Assembly: GCA_019918135.1 (NCBI GenBank)
Contig: WBZZ01005752.1
Location: forward strand, 12,501-76,500
Reading direction: 5' to 3'
Length of the DNA stretch: 64,000 nucleotides
From: Paulinella micropora
Lineage: Eukaryota; Cercozoa; Imbricatea; Euglyphida; Paulinellidae
The translations under genes were made by a program, and so were the position numbers. This document shows positions 47,381 to 57,752 of the stretch, one piece after another. Positions within the stretch are counted from its first letter, which is position 1; the number at the start of each line of letters is the position of its first letter. Below the pieces are notes generated by a model. That model was not told the origin of the DNA. It did not search any database and saw nothing but the letters and a program-made list of their open reading frames with translations.

Positions 47381-48589
47381 GACGGCGGCGACCAATCCCT
47401 TGACGGAGACTAAGCCTCTGACGGCGACCGGTACGACGGCGGCCGGTTCCTCAGGGACGATGGCCGACCGCCTGCCGGAGGTTGTGGCGGCAACCGACAC
47501 AGCGACCGTCACAAAGTCGGCGCTGGACTCTGCAGGGGCTTTTGTAGAACAGGTCCGTCAGCTGGGCCAACAACTGCTTGACGTGATCGACAAATGGGAC
47601 AGAGAACTGATCTCCGTCTTGGCCCTGCTTGGCATCAGTAAGCTGCCGCAGAAAGATACAGTCTGGGAAAGGAAGGTGATGGAGATAGTGTTCGGGGGGC
47701 AGGCCTACCCGCCAGGAGCAACCTCTACAGGCGTGCGACTGCGCCCTCTCAGCAAAGGCTGCTTTATGGTACCAAAAGGAAAGAAGTTGAAGGTACATAA
47801 GCTTGCTGACGTGGGTACACTTGGACATGCTCTGCAGCCCATCTACTGGCTGATTACTGTCTTCACTTTGCTGACGGAGACTCAGCGAGGAGAGCTAGTG
47901 ACTACACTGGCCACTGCTTTAGAGGAACAGCGCGCCGTGGTTCAGACTGTACATTTACTGTCAGACCGAGATGTTTCGAACTTGTTCTCCCCTTCCCCAC
48001 GCTTCAGTGCTCTGGATAAGGAGACCAAAGAGTACACCAAACAACTCATGTACCAGTGCGGCTACTGCCGTGATAGTGGGGGTGAGGTCAAAGGGGCACT
48101 CGATCAAACACGCTGGAACAAGTACTTGTGCACGCTGCGGTCGGCGATAGAAAAGTTCGAGCCATCTCCAAAACCCTCTGCGTGGGAAAAAACCAAGTCT
48201 AAACTGCTGAATTCACTGCTGCCTAGCCCGATTATGCCTGTCGTGAAGACCAAGGCAGCTGCCCTGAATGCGGCGGAGCAGGAGACAGAACGTCAGCGGA
48301 AGGAGGAGGCAGAGCGAGCGGAGGATGCGCGGAGGCGGAAGAAGGCAGAGGCCAAGCGCGCGCAGGACGAGGAGGCAGTGCGGAAGGCGGCGGCCGAGCG
48401 GCTGCGGCAGGAGGAGGAGCAGAAGCGAAGGGCGCAGGAGGAGGCGGCAGCGCAGGCCCGGCGAACGGAGGAGGAAGAGCAGAAGCGCAAAGAGCAGGAG
48501 GCGGCCGAGCGGCTGCGGCAGGAAGAGGAGCAGCTGCGGCTGCAGCGGGAGCAGGCCGAGCGGCTGCGGCAGGAGGAGGAGGAGCAGAA

Positions 48590-49175
48590 GCGCAAAGAGC
48601 AGGAGGCGGCGGCGGCGCGGGCCCGGCGAACGGAGGAGGAAGAGCAGAAGCGCAGAGAGCAGGAGGCGGCGGCGGCGCGGGCCCGGCGAACGGAGGAGGA
48701 AGAGCAGAAGCGCAGAGAGCAGGAGGCGGCGGTGGCGCGGGCCCGGCGAACGGAGGAGGAAGAGCAGAAGCGCAGAGAGCAGGAGGCGGCGGCGGCGCGG
48801 GCCCGGCGAACGGAGGAGGAAGAGCAGAAGCGCAGAGAGCAGGAGGCGGCGGCGGCGCGGGCCCGGCGAACGGAGGAGGAAGAGCAGAAGCGCAGAGAGC
48901 AGGAGGCGGCGGCGGCGCGGGCCCGGCGAACGGAGGAGGAAGAGCAGAAGCGCAGAGAGCAGGAGGCGGCGGCGGCGCGGGCCCGGCGAACGGAGGAGGA
49001 AGAGCAGAAGCGCAGAGAGCAGGAGGCGGCGGCGGCGCGGGCCCGGCGAACGGAGGAGGAAGAGCAGAAGCGCAGAGAGCAGGAGGCGGCGGCGGCGCGG
49101 GCCCGGCGAACGGAGGAGGAAGAGCAGAAGCGCAGAGAGCAGGAGGCGGCGGCGGCGCGGGCCCGGCGAACGGAT
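48590..49175. repeat. 60-base tandem repeat, about ten copies, coding
   Basis: Exactly 60 bases per copy, encoding a charged 20-residue coiled-coil unit. The copies are nearly perfect (single differences such as GCG to GTG), implying recent expansion or homogenisation. Confidence 0.95.
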
Positions 49176-49199
49176 GAGGCGCGGCGGCGGGCGGGGGCC

Positions 49200-49500
49200 A
49201 GGCGAGTGCATGACGGGGACGCCGAGCTACCGCCGCAGGAGGTGCATGACGGGGACGCCGAGCTACCGCCGCAGGAGGTGCATGACGGGGACGCCGAGCT
49301 ACCGCCGGAGGAGGTGCGTGACGGGGACGCCGAGCTACCGCCGCAGGAGGTGCATGACGGGGACGCCGAGCTACCGCCGGAGGAGGTGCGTGACGGGGAC
49401 GCCGAGCTACCGCCGGAGGAGGATCTACCGCCGCAGGAGGTGCATGACAGGGGCGTCGAGCAGGAAGACGGGCTACCGCCGGAGGTGCGTGACGGGGACG
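49200..49500. repeat. 36-base tandem repeat, about eight copies, coding
   Basis: Units encode VHDGDAELPPQE or VRDGDAELPPEE, 12 residues each. Confidence 0.9.
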
Positions 49501-50244
49501 CCAAGCAACCGACGGAACCGACGGAGGGGGCGGTCGAGCGAATGGCGGAGTTGGTGTCCACGCGCCTGGGGGAGGAAGCGGCCAGGAGATTGGCGGAGGA
49601 GGCGAAAAAGCAACTGCAGGAGGCGAAAAGGCAGCTGGTGGAGGCGCAGGCAGAGGAGGTGGCCCGGCAGCTGAAGCAGCGGCTGGCCGAGCTGCAGCAG
49701 GAGGAGCGCAAGCGGCGGGAGGAGGAGGAGAAGGCGCGGGAGCAGCCTGACCAGGACCAGGCGCGGGCACGCCGGAGCCTACGTTACCCCCGTCCCTTAA
49801 CCGACCCACGCCCGGACCCCACGGACCTAGTCTCGTACTGCCATGCCCACCTCTGTGTTGCCACGGACTTTGAGGCCGATTGGGAATTCGTGCGGTGGCT
49901 GGGCGACGCTCTGTCCGGCGCCGGGGACTTGCACCTGTGCCCCGACCAAAGCAGCGCCGCCCTCGCAGCCTACCTGTTCGGCCTGTTCACAGCCTGCGCC
50001 GTGCCTAACGACGACCAAGACAAAAAGGACGGACAGCGCGAGAAACTCCGCCAAATAGTCCACTCTTTGCTGTGGCTGGGCTCGGCGGGTGGTGAGCGTT
50101 CCCTCTGGTGGGAGCAGCTAAGCGACGCGCTCAGGCACAAGTTCCTGCGCCTGGCGCGGTACGGCTCGCCCGCTCCCCTGGACGTGGACCTCTTGTGGGG
50201 GGGGGCTGGTCGCGCTGGCCTGTCTGCTGCGGCCCTCTGAGGTA

Positions 50245-50976
50245 GTGCTCGCGATCCGCGCGGCGCTGCCCTGGTGGAAAGCCTCGGCTGCGGAAGCCGA
50301 GCACCAGCTACTGTGTAAGACTGGGGGAGCGAAGGCGGAGAAGGCAGACACAGAGCGCTTAGCAAGCATAGAGGAGGACACGGCAACGGCGGAGCGCTCG
50401 GCGGGCGGAGGGGCACGCACGACAGCAGCGGGGCGCCCACCCAGCAGAGGTGTGGACACGGCAGGCGGGCGGGCAGGCACGACAACCACGGAGACTGCCT
50501 CTCCCCCTGCTAGCACAGAGGAGGAGGAGGCTAAGCGCGGGGTCAACGCAGTAGAAGGTTGGCAGCGGCGAGATCGCTCGCGGGGGATCGTCGACCTGCC
50601 TGCAGCCCTTAAGCTCTTCCAGCGTGAGTGGAAGGCCCGTGGCCGGCCCCTGCGCCGCGAACCGCCAGTCACTGAGAACATCTTTAGACGGTACTTTCAG
50701 GATAGCCCGGCCAGCTGGGAGGCTGGGCTACCGAGCGAGTCGTTGTACTCTGAACGCAAGACAGAAGGCAGGGCCCGCTGGCAGAAAAAAGAAGGTGCGG
50801 ACGATGACTACGAGAGAGATACGGACGGTGACCCGGAGGAAGAAGAACCCCGATCGACGATGGAGACTTTGGGCGGCGGGCTCCGAGGTGGGTCCGGGTC
50901 GGTTCAGACGGTAGGTACATATCCAGGAACGAATACGTTTCTCCCTGGCTTCATGAAGGTGGCAACCGCTCTCTGA
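50245..50976 (+). CDS. Unknown protein with charged linker and C-terminal globular end
   Basis: About 240 residues in an open frame just after the giant repeat locus. The N-terminal part is helical (LAIRAALPWWKASAAEAEHQ), the middle is Thr/Gly/Ala-rich and low-complexity. The last 110 residues are globular: LPAALKLFQREWKARGRPL, ENIFRRYFQDSPASWEAG, then Glu/Asp-rich and a Gly-rich end. It may be the C-terminal part of the same locus or a separate gene. No family recognised. Confidence 0.45.
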   Translation: MLAIRAALPWWKASAAEAEHQLLCKTGGAKAEKADTERLASIEEDTATAERSAGGGARTTAAGRPPSRGVDTAGGRAGTTTTETASPPASTEEEEAKRGVNAVEGWQRRDRSRGIVDLPAALKLFQREWKARGRPLRREPPVTENIFRRYFQDSPASWEAGLPSESLYSERKTEGRARWQKKEGADDDYERDTDGDPEEEEPRSTMETLGGGLRGGSGSVQTVGTYPGTNTFLPGFMKVATAL

Positions 50977-51268
50977 TCCAGTAGATGGTTGAAGGTGGGG
51001 CCCGGTTTTTCTTGACCGCTTCCTCACTCCACACCTAGAACAACGGTGGCACCCCCCCCGTCCGCCGCTCTCTTTCTCTTCCGGTGTGTGTTCCGTCCGC
51101 GCCAGGGGGTCTGTAAACGGACCCCTGGTAGTAGTAGTAGTAGTAGTAGTAGTAGTCGTAGCGCGGTGAGCGCGGGCCTGCTGTCTGATTTTAATTAAAA
51201 GCCCACTGACTCGGCTGGTGATTTCAATTAAAGGCCTACTGACTCGGCTGGTGCAGGGGGGGCGGTGC
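50977..51268. other. Convergent 3' region with TAG array and duplicated terminator
   Basis: It contains a TAG trinucleotide array (about 51,127-51,155) and two near-identical copies of a 33-base unit (AATTAAA, then CTACTGACTCGGCTGG-type sequence) at about 51,192 and 51,225. No gene seen. Confidence 0.7.
51190..51199. terminator. Bidirectional cleavage signal (ATTAAA on both strands)
   Basis: TTTTAATTAAA gives ATTAAA on the minus strand (51190-51195, for the gene ending 51269) and on the plus strand (51194-51199, for the gene ending 50976). A second plus ATTAAA is at 51227-51232. Confidence 0.75.
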
Positions 51269-51907
51269 TTAGGCGTCAGGCTCGGCCGGGGCCGCGAGCA
51301 GTGGCACGCGATCGGCCTGCAGGACCTGCCGCTGGTGCCTGACTAGCACCGTGGCGGGCGCCGTGGCGCTGTGGTCGGCCGCGACCACGACGCGCAGCGG
51401 CAGCGGTGCCAACGGCAGCGCCCACTCTCTCTCGTCAATGAGCCACGCGCGGAGCGACTTGTACCGGGCGGACGTGGCGCGCCGGAACCGGAGGTCCCTG
51501 ACCGAGCAGTCGGAGCCGGCTGGCTGTTGCTTGTGTTCGCCGTCCAGCGCAAAGTGGTACGCGACCGCGGGCGCCGGCGGCCGCTGCGAGTGGCTGGCTA
51601 CGCTCAGGCTGTAGTCGAGCAGCCCGGGGGAGGCAGGCCGGCCCGGCTGCACACTGTCCCCCTCCTCGCGCGCGCACAACGAGTCCAGCAGCGCGACCAC
51701 CTCGTGCGCCCGATCTGGGCGGACGGAGGTATTGGGCAGCACGGCCCAGTGGCGTTCGGCCGCGGGGCGTTCCGGCCCCCCCGGGGGGGCCCTTTCCAGG
51801 CACAGCATGACTTGTCCGCCCGCCGGCAGGTCTACGGACCAGCCCTTGAGCAGCCACACGGGCTCGGCTTCGGCCTGGCGGCCCGGCGGCCCGTGTTCGG
51901 TTTCCAT
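51269..51907 (-). CDS. Unknown protein, possible jelly-roll-like beta structure
   Basis: 212 residues, ATG at 51907 (METEHGPPGRQAEAEPVWLL). Many alternating hydrophobic strands (WSVDLPAGGQVMLCLERAP, LPLRVVVAADHSATAPATVL), no signal peptide, no cysteine cluster. The strand pattern is compatible with a beta-sandwich, but I have no family match. Open throughout. A longer low-complexity N-terminal extension to 52090 is unlikely to be translated. Confidence 0.5.
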   Translation of the reverse strand: METEHGPPGRQAEAEPVWLLKGWSVDLPAGGQVMLCLERAPPGGPERPAAERHWAVLPNTSVRPDRAHEVVALLDSLCAREEGDSVQPGRPASPGLLDYSLSVASHSQRPPAPAVAYHFALDGEHKQQPAGSDCSVRDLRFRRATSARYKSLRAWLIDEREWALPLAPLPLRVVVAADHSATAPATVLVRHQRQVLQADRVPLLAAPAEPDA

Positions 51908-52127
51908 CCCGGGGACGCTGGTCGGCGGACGGTTGGGGGAAAAAGGACCCCCCTCCCCACGCACAGGGCTGGGGAGGAGGCACCCCCCTCCTTTCCCCTC
52001 TGCCTGATCTGGGGGGGGGGGGGGCACCCCCTTCTCTGCCCCCCTCTGCCTGGTCCGGGGGGGGGGGAGTGGCGCCCCCCTCCCGGCCACCCCAAGGGGG
52101 GGGGGAGGGGGGGGGTGCCCCCCCCGG
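51908..52127. other. Intergenic, with G/C runs
   Basis: G runs at about 52,011-52,023 and 52,057-52,066 and C runs between two minus-strand genes. No gene seen. Confidence 0.5.
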
Positions 52128-55100
52128 CTAGGCCGTTCGCCACACGACGCAGACGCCGGCGTCGGTCCGGCGGCGCAGGCTGCGCGGCAGCTGGCCCTCG
52201 GCGGCGGGCACGTCCTCGGCCGTGCAGCCCGGCCCCAGCAAGACGTGCAGCAGCACGTAGTGCGCAGGCCGTGCCGGCGGCGCGGGCCACCAGCTCACGC
52301 CCGGCTCGCCCGCCCTGGCGTAACAGACGACTAGCGAGTGCTCGGCCCCCGGCTCTGGCCCGGGCGCCGGCCCGGGCTCGGGCTCGGGGGGGGGGGGCCA
52401 GTCCGCGGCGCGCAGGACCCACAGCACACAGGTGCCACGCACTAGCCGCACTTCGCCGCCGAGGCCGGACAGCTTGCCGATCTCGCGCAGCGCGTGCTTG
52501 TAGGCCAGCGGGGTCGGGACCCAGCGGAACTCGGCGTCCAGGAGCCCGCCGGGCGGTGGGCGCCGGTGGGCCAGCTCCGTGAGCGCGCGCGAGGCCCGCC
52601 AGCAGTCGGGAGATTGCAGGGCCAGCCGGTGCGCGGCGGGCAGGGTGGCGGGCGGCCGCGGCCTCGCGTCCTGGCGCCACCAGTCGGGCGGGTACAAGGC
52701 GTAGTAGCCCTGGCGGAGGCCGCGGGGCCCGAGGCGCCGCGCCGACACGGGGCCGTGCGCCAGCGCCAGCAGCGGCCGGCCCAGAGCGCCTGGATGGCGC
52801 AGAGGAGGGCGAGGTCGGGGGGGAGGTCCTGGCCCTGGAGGCGCGCCAGGCTGCGCTGGGCCCGGCGCAGCCCGGCCAGCACGGCGGCCGCCGCCGGGCC
52901 CGCGCGGGTCTGGCACACGCGCGGGGGCTCGAGGCGCGGGGTGCGGTCCCGCTGGCGCCGGAGGTAGTGCCACACGCAGCCCGGCGCCGGCACGCACCAG
53001 TCCACGGCGCGGGCGGCGCAGAGCACTCGTGCGAAGCTGAACTCCTGCAGCAGCGCCCGCAGGCCGCCGTCCACTGCGTGCTGTGCGTTGAGCACCACCA
53101 GCACCCGGGCGCCGCGGAGCAGCCGGGCGGCCTCGCCGTGCCGGGCGGCCAGGATGACGGGCGGCGCGTACCCGTCGCGGCGCACCCCGGCCTGGGCGGC
53201 GAGGTCGACCTCCCAGGCGCAGACGCGGGCGGCCCAGAGGTCGAGCAGCACCGGCAGGCCCGGCAGCGCGGCGCCCGGCGGCAGGTCCAGCCCGCACGCG
53301 GCGCCGCTGGGGCTCACGAACGGGTGGTGCCGGGCCAGCCACGCCCACCACGACGCGCCCGTCGTCCGCGCGTCCAGCAGGCACAGGGTGGTGCCCGGGG
53401 CGCGGCCGAGCGCCAGGCCGCGCCACCAGGCGGACCACCAACCGCGCCGCTCACGCCGCCTGGCCCACCGCCACTGCACGAGGGCCCGCGCGGCGGGCTC
53501 CCCCCACGAGCGGGCCCGCCGGTCCGCCGCGGCCACCGCCTCGGCCTCGGCGCGAGCAAACAGGTCCCACGCCGTCGGGGCGCCCTCCTCCAGCCGCGGT
53601 CGCTTGGCCCGGGGGAGCGTGGCCGGCCGCCCCTGGTCGGCCAGGGCCGCGAGCACGTGGCCCCGGGCGGCCTCGAACTGCGGCCGGGCGCAGTGCAGGC
53701 GGAGCGCCAGCCGCTCACCGTGCAGCACCAGCCGGCCGGCGTGCGCCCCCAGCAGGACTCGCAGCCAGACGAGCGCCGCGCAGGCCGCGCCCGGGGCGGG
53801 GCCCCCGGCCGGCAGGCAGGCGCTGGGGCCGGGGTCCGCGGCGGACAGCCACTGGCGCAGCAGCCCGCGCTCGGCCGCTCCCCGGAAGCAGGCCGGGCGC
53901 CCGGCGGCCGGGCCGGCGGGGCAGGCCGGGGGCCGGGCGTCGTCGGCGGGGGCCGGGCGCCGGTGCAGCCAGCACTCGTAGGCGCCGGCGAGGCGGACCC
54001 AGAAGCGGGCGGGCGCCACGCGCAGGTCGACGCAGTACGCGTTCCAGGCCGTCGCGCGGCACTCGCTGCAGGCGCAGCGTTCCCCCCCCCCCCTGGGTCC
54101 CCTGGGTCGTCTTCTTCCTCGCGGGCGCGCCGGCCGGCCGGGCGCGCGCGCGCCGCGCGGCCGCAGCCAGCCCGCGGCGGACCAGGGGGCCACCCACTCG
54201 GCCGGCCCGCGGAAGTTGGACGCCGGCCAGTAGCGGTAGCGAGCGTCCTCGCAGGCCAGGGCCCGCAGCGCCAGCCGCCAGCACGCGTCGGCGGTGGCCC
54301 GCGTCGGCCGGCCCTGCGACCGGAACCAGGCGCAGCCCGCTAGCAAAAAGTCGCGGCCAAAGTCGTCGTCCGGTGCCGCGGGCGCGCCCGCGGGCGGGCC
54401 AGCGGGCGGGCCGGCGGGCGTGCGTGGCCCCCCGCCCAGGGACGGGGGCAGCACCCACCACCGGGGAGCGCCCGCGCCGCCGTCCTGGCCGCCGGCCCGC
54501 CCGCGGGCCGAGTCCGCCCACCACGCACAGGCCGGCCCCAGGACGGGCGGTGGCGGGCCGGGCGGCGGCGGCGGGCCGCCGGGCGGGGGCGGCGTGGGTG
54601 GGCCCGCGGTCTCGGGGTGCCGCCGGCCGGCGCGGCCAGGCCGCGCAGCCAGCGCAGGACGGCCAGGGTGTAGGGCACGGGCTCCTCGGCGGGCAAGTGG
54701 TTCGCCGCTGCCTGCGCCCGGAGCAGCTGGTCCCTGTCCTGCCCCGCCACGCCCTGGAGCAGCGCGCCGAGGTACGCCGCCCAGCGCTCCTCGGGCGCGG
54801 GCCGGCAGGGGCGAGCCTGGTACAGCCTGGCCTGCCACGCCAGCCACAGCGGTAGCCAGGGTGGGACGCCGCCCGGCCAGCGGCGCGCCTCGCGGCGCAC
54901 GAGCGCCAGCCGGTCCAGCAACCGGGGAGGGGCCGCCGCGCCCGCGTCGTCGTCGTCAGGGGGCCCCGGCTCCGGCTCACGCGCTAGCTGTTCGGCGCAC
55001 CACCACGCGGCGCGCTCCCACTCCGGCCCGCCACCGAGCCCCGCCAGCGCCAACGAGTCCAACCACAGGGCGAACACTAGGCACGGAGGGGCGGTGCGCC

Positions 55101-55611
55101 GGCGGTGGCACGAGTTGACCAGTGCGCGGGCCGCACCCGCCGCGCTCGCCCGCAGCGCATGGCTCCACACCGCGGCCCAGCCCGGGTCTCCCCCTCCCAG
55201 CGCGTCCTCCGCGTACTGCGGCAGCGCGTGTGCGTCGCCCAGGCACGGCGCCGGCGGTGGCGTGGGCCGGGCGTACCACGCCGCCCACTGCTCGGGCCGC
55301 GTCAGTAGTAGCAGCCAGCACCCCTCCGTGCGTCCCTCCCACGCGTGTCGTTCCGTCCAAGGCAGCCAGGCCCGCGCGGCCACCGACCAGCCCGCTTGTT
55401 GCCAGACTCCGAGGCCCGCTTGCAGCGCCCGGGCCGAGCCGGCCCACCAGAGGTGGCACGAAGGGTAGGCCCAGCACAGCGTACAGGTCGCCCGGGCGGC
55501 CGGCCCCGCCGACGCGCCGAGACGGGCGGCGAGGTCGGCTAGCGCCGCAGCCAGCCCCGCTTCGGCCTTGGGGGCGATCACGTCCAGGGCGAGCTCGGCA
55601 CTGCTCGGCAT
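52128..55611 (-). pseudogene. Very large unknown protein, broken
   Basis: A locus of about 1,150 codons from ATG 55611 (MPSSAELALDVIAPKAEAGL) to 52128. It is rich in Ala, Arg, Trp and Leu; the first 400 residues include a Cys/His/Trp-rich segment (CTLCWAYPSCHLWWAGSA). The middle has basic, Cys-containing stretches and the region near 53.3 kb has a strand-loop-helix (GTTLCLLDARTTGASWWAWL) followed by LPVLLDLW, which looks faintly like a nucleotide-binding core without a clear Walker motif. The C-terminal part has VLWVLRAADWPPPP and LVVCYARAGEPGVSWW. The frame is interrupted several times as given. Function unknown; its length suggests a replication or virion protein. Confidence 0.45.
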
Positions 55612-56098
55612 CTAGGTGGCCGGCCCACACTTTTTGCGCTGAGCGCCAGCGGGCCAGCGGCACGGGCACCGGCACGGGCACCGGCACGGGCGGCGCGCGC
55701 GCCGCGGCGTGCGTAGGGGGGGGGCGAGAGACCGGGGGGGGGGGGGGGGGGCCGCCGCCGCCGCCGCCGGGGGGTAGGGAGGGAGGCGGGCGGCCCGGCG
55801 GGGTCCCCCTCCCCGGGGCTGGGTCCGGCCAGCCGCGGCGCGGGGCCGGCTAGCACCCGCGCCCCCCGGCGGAGCCCCCCCGCGCCCGTCGGCGGAGCCT
55901 CCTCGCGCCCGTCGGCGGAGCCTCAGGGCGGGGGGGGGGGGGGGGGTTGGAGCAGGGAGGAGGGGGGCCGCAAGAAAGACTCTCGGCCAAATCTCCTGGC
56001 GACCAAGCTGGCGGGGTGTAGCGCACTCCTGGGATTCTGAGCGAGCGCTGAGCGGACCGCCAGCCTCTCTGACTACTACGACTAACCCTACCCGTACG
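55612..56098. other. Divergent intergenic region with G/C runs
   Basis: It lies between the large minus gene and the SGNH gene and should hold both promoters. G runs at about 55,736-55,751 and 55,930-55,945. No gene seen. Confidence 0.5.
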
Positions 56099-57427
56099 AT
56101 GGTGGTCCTGTTATTTAGTAGTGTGCTGTGCCGGGCCTCGGCCAACTGGGTAGGACTTTCAGCTCCACTGCCGTTGGCTGTTTTGGAGTGTATCCAGAGT
56201 AATGTCGGTAATCAAACCTTGCTGCGACAGTTCACCAGCCTGTTGGAGACTGACCACACACGACCGATAGTCGTCGAGTTCATTGGTGGTTCTATCACCA
56301 AAGGCGCCGGCAGTTCCAATAACTGTTATGCTGAAGACAAGAGCCCGTGTGTTCCCCCGACCGAATTTTTGCCCTACGGCCGGAATTCTTTCTTGAACCT
56401 CTTCCTGAACCTGCTGCAAGAATTTTATCAGGGCAGCTATCAGGCCCTCTACGTTGAAATCGGAGAGCTCAACTACGGAGTCTCGTATGTCGCGGGCTCC
56501 TCAGTCTCGTCGGGTTTGCAGCTTTCTCCGGCAGATCTTTACGTCATGGACATATCCGTCAATGGTGGACGTCCCGATCACGTCGAAAGGATCGTGCGCT
56601 TGCGTAAAAACCAACAGGCACCCGTGGTCTCGTTGCACTGGTTCAGGCACAAGCAAACGAGCGCTCACCCTGATTCTCCCGCTTGGCCGGAAAAGTGGTT
56701 TGAGCTGGCTTCGTCCGAAACCAAAACCTACGCTACTTACCAGTATTATGGGATCCCGATGTTGACGTTCCGAGGTATTTTAGCCCCGCCGCTGGTGAAG
56801 GACAGCAGCCTGTACGATTCGTTTTGGCACGCAGATAAAGTGCACCCCAGCGACCTTGGGCACGCTCTGATCGCCTCTGCCCTTTTCCAAGCGGTGTGCA
56901 AGGACTGCGGGGCTAGAGCTTCCAAGGAAGCTGCTGGCCACGACTGGCAGAAGTACGGATTTCAATGTGGTGCTGGCGTGGCTACGAAACCTCTGGTTGC
57001 GATAGCCCAGGAAACGGACCTGTATCGGATATGCCGAGATCCCAGGTCACTACACGAAATGGCCATCGCCAACACAGGCTGGCATTTCGTAGACAACGAG
57101 ACCTCCAGGCTGGGTCGCTTACGAGCACCGTCCTTGCTAGCTAGCCAGGTTCCTGCCGGAAGTTCCATCAGCTGGTCCTTGCACCTGAACGGTTTCTTGT
57201 GGGTTTCCTATTTAGCTTCGTACGAACGTTTTGGATCAGCCCTAGTTTCGACTAACTGTTCCTCCGGCCAGCAAGTCCACCAAGAAGTTCTCAATGCTAC
57301 CTGGAAGGACAGGGTCAGCCTGGAAACTGAGAAGATGCTGGTGGTGGGTCATGGAACTGCTTGTCTTCTCACGGCGAAGACTCTGGAAGCTAACCGCCTC
57401 TTCAAGATTTTTCATTTATGTTTCTAG
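56099..57427 (+). CDS. SGNH/GDSL-type hydrolase, secreted, with C-terminal beta-domain
   Basis: 442 residues, open throughout, ATG 56099. A short hydrophobic N-terminus (MVVLLFSSVLCRASAN) looks like a signal peptide. The nucleophile block is VVEFIGGSITKGAGSS (Ser in GGS), block II is probably NYGVSYVAGSS and the late catalytic pair is HADKVHPSDLGH (Asp and His in D-x-x-H). SGNH enzymes are esterases or lipases and some remove acetyl groups from polysaccharides. Residues about 330-410 look like an added beta-domain (GWHFVDNE, SISWSLHLNGFLWVSYLASY) with possible N-glycosylation sites. Base composition is clearly lower in GC and more balanced in codon use than its neighbours, suggesting a later acquisition. 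The best-preserved gene in the right half. Confidence 0.8.
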   Translation: MVVLLFSSVLCRASANWVGLSAPLPLAVLECIQSNVGNQTLLRQFTSLLETDHTRPIVVEFIGGSITKGAGSSNNCYAEDKSPCVPPTEFLPYGRNSFLNLFLNLLQEFYQGSYQALYVEIGELNYGVSYVAGSSVSSGLQLSPADLYVMDISVNGGRPDHVERIVRLRKNQQAPVVSLHWFRHKQTSAHPDSPAWPEKWFELASSETKTYATYQYYGIPMLTFRGILAPPLVKDSSLYDSFWHADKVHPSDLGHALIASALFQAVCKDCGARASKEAAGHDWQKYGFQCGAGVATKPLVAIAQETDLYRICRDPRSLHEMAIANTGWHFVDNETSRLGRLRAPSLLASQVPAGSSISWSLHLNGFLWVSYLASYERFGSALVSTNCSSGQQVHQEVLNATWKDRVSLETEKMLVVGHGTACLLTAKTLEANRLFKIFHLCF

Positions 57428-57752
57428 GGAGGTTGGTACCCACGAAACGGAACTTTCAGCTGACTCTACCAGATTCTGTCAGTGCCGGCCTCGCGGGGCG
57501 GTTCTACCCAACTAGTCAAGTTCTGCCCCGCTCGCGAACGGATAGAACGGTCCTTAAGAATTTGAACTCAGCTTAAGCAGGGGGGTCCCACTTTCTCACT
57601 GGACGCCCGGGAACTCGCGCCAACAAAACCGGGTGCCAAGCCTGTCTTTCCTTTGTTTCTTTTATTAAAAGTACAACTTTACACAAGCCCGGGGCCTCAC
57701 TGCTGGTACGAAGGCGGCGGCTGGGCGTGAACCGGGCAGCAGAGGCCGTAGG
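57428..57752. other. Convergent 3' region
   Basis: 3' untranslated regions of the SGNH gene and the minus gene ending at 57753, including the shared signal at 57661-57669. No gene seen. Confidence 0.6.
57661..57669. terminator. Bidirectional cleavage signal, AATAAA (minus) and ATTAAA (plus)
   Basis: TTTATTAAA gives AATAAA on the minus strand (57661-57666) and ATTAAA on the plus strand (57664-57669). Confidence 0.8.

Larger units (their letters stand above)
46450..50240 (+). pseudogene. Giant repeat protein: Thr/Ser repeats, globular domain, coiled coil
   Basis: A locus of about 1,200 codons; the start within the repeat array is uncertain. Order: (1) 19-residue Ser/Thr repeats, probably extended and glycosylated if secreted; (2) a globular domain of about 250 residues (47.5-48.2 kb) with helices (QLGQQLLDVIDKWDRELISV) and aromatic strands, of unknown fold; (3) a long Glu/Arg/Lys/Ala coiled coil with 20-residue repeats (EEEQKRREQEAAAARARRTE), about ten copies; (4) 12-residue VHDGDAELPPQE repeats; (5) another coiled coil and a helical C-terminal domain. 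It could be a scaffold, tegument or host-binding fibre. The frame is interrupted as given (about one or two breaks). A second open region follows at 50245. Confidence 0.55.
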
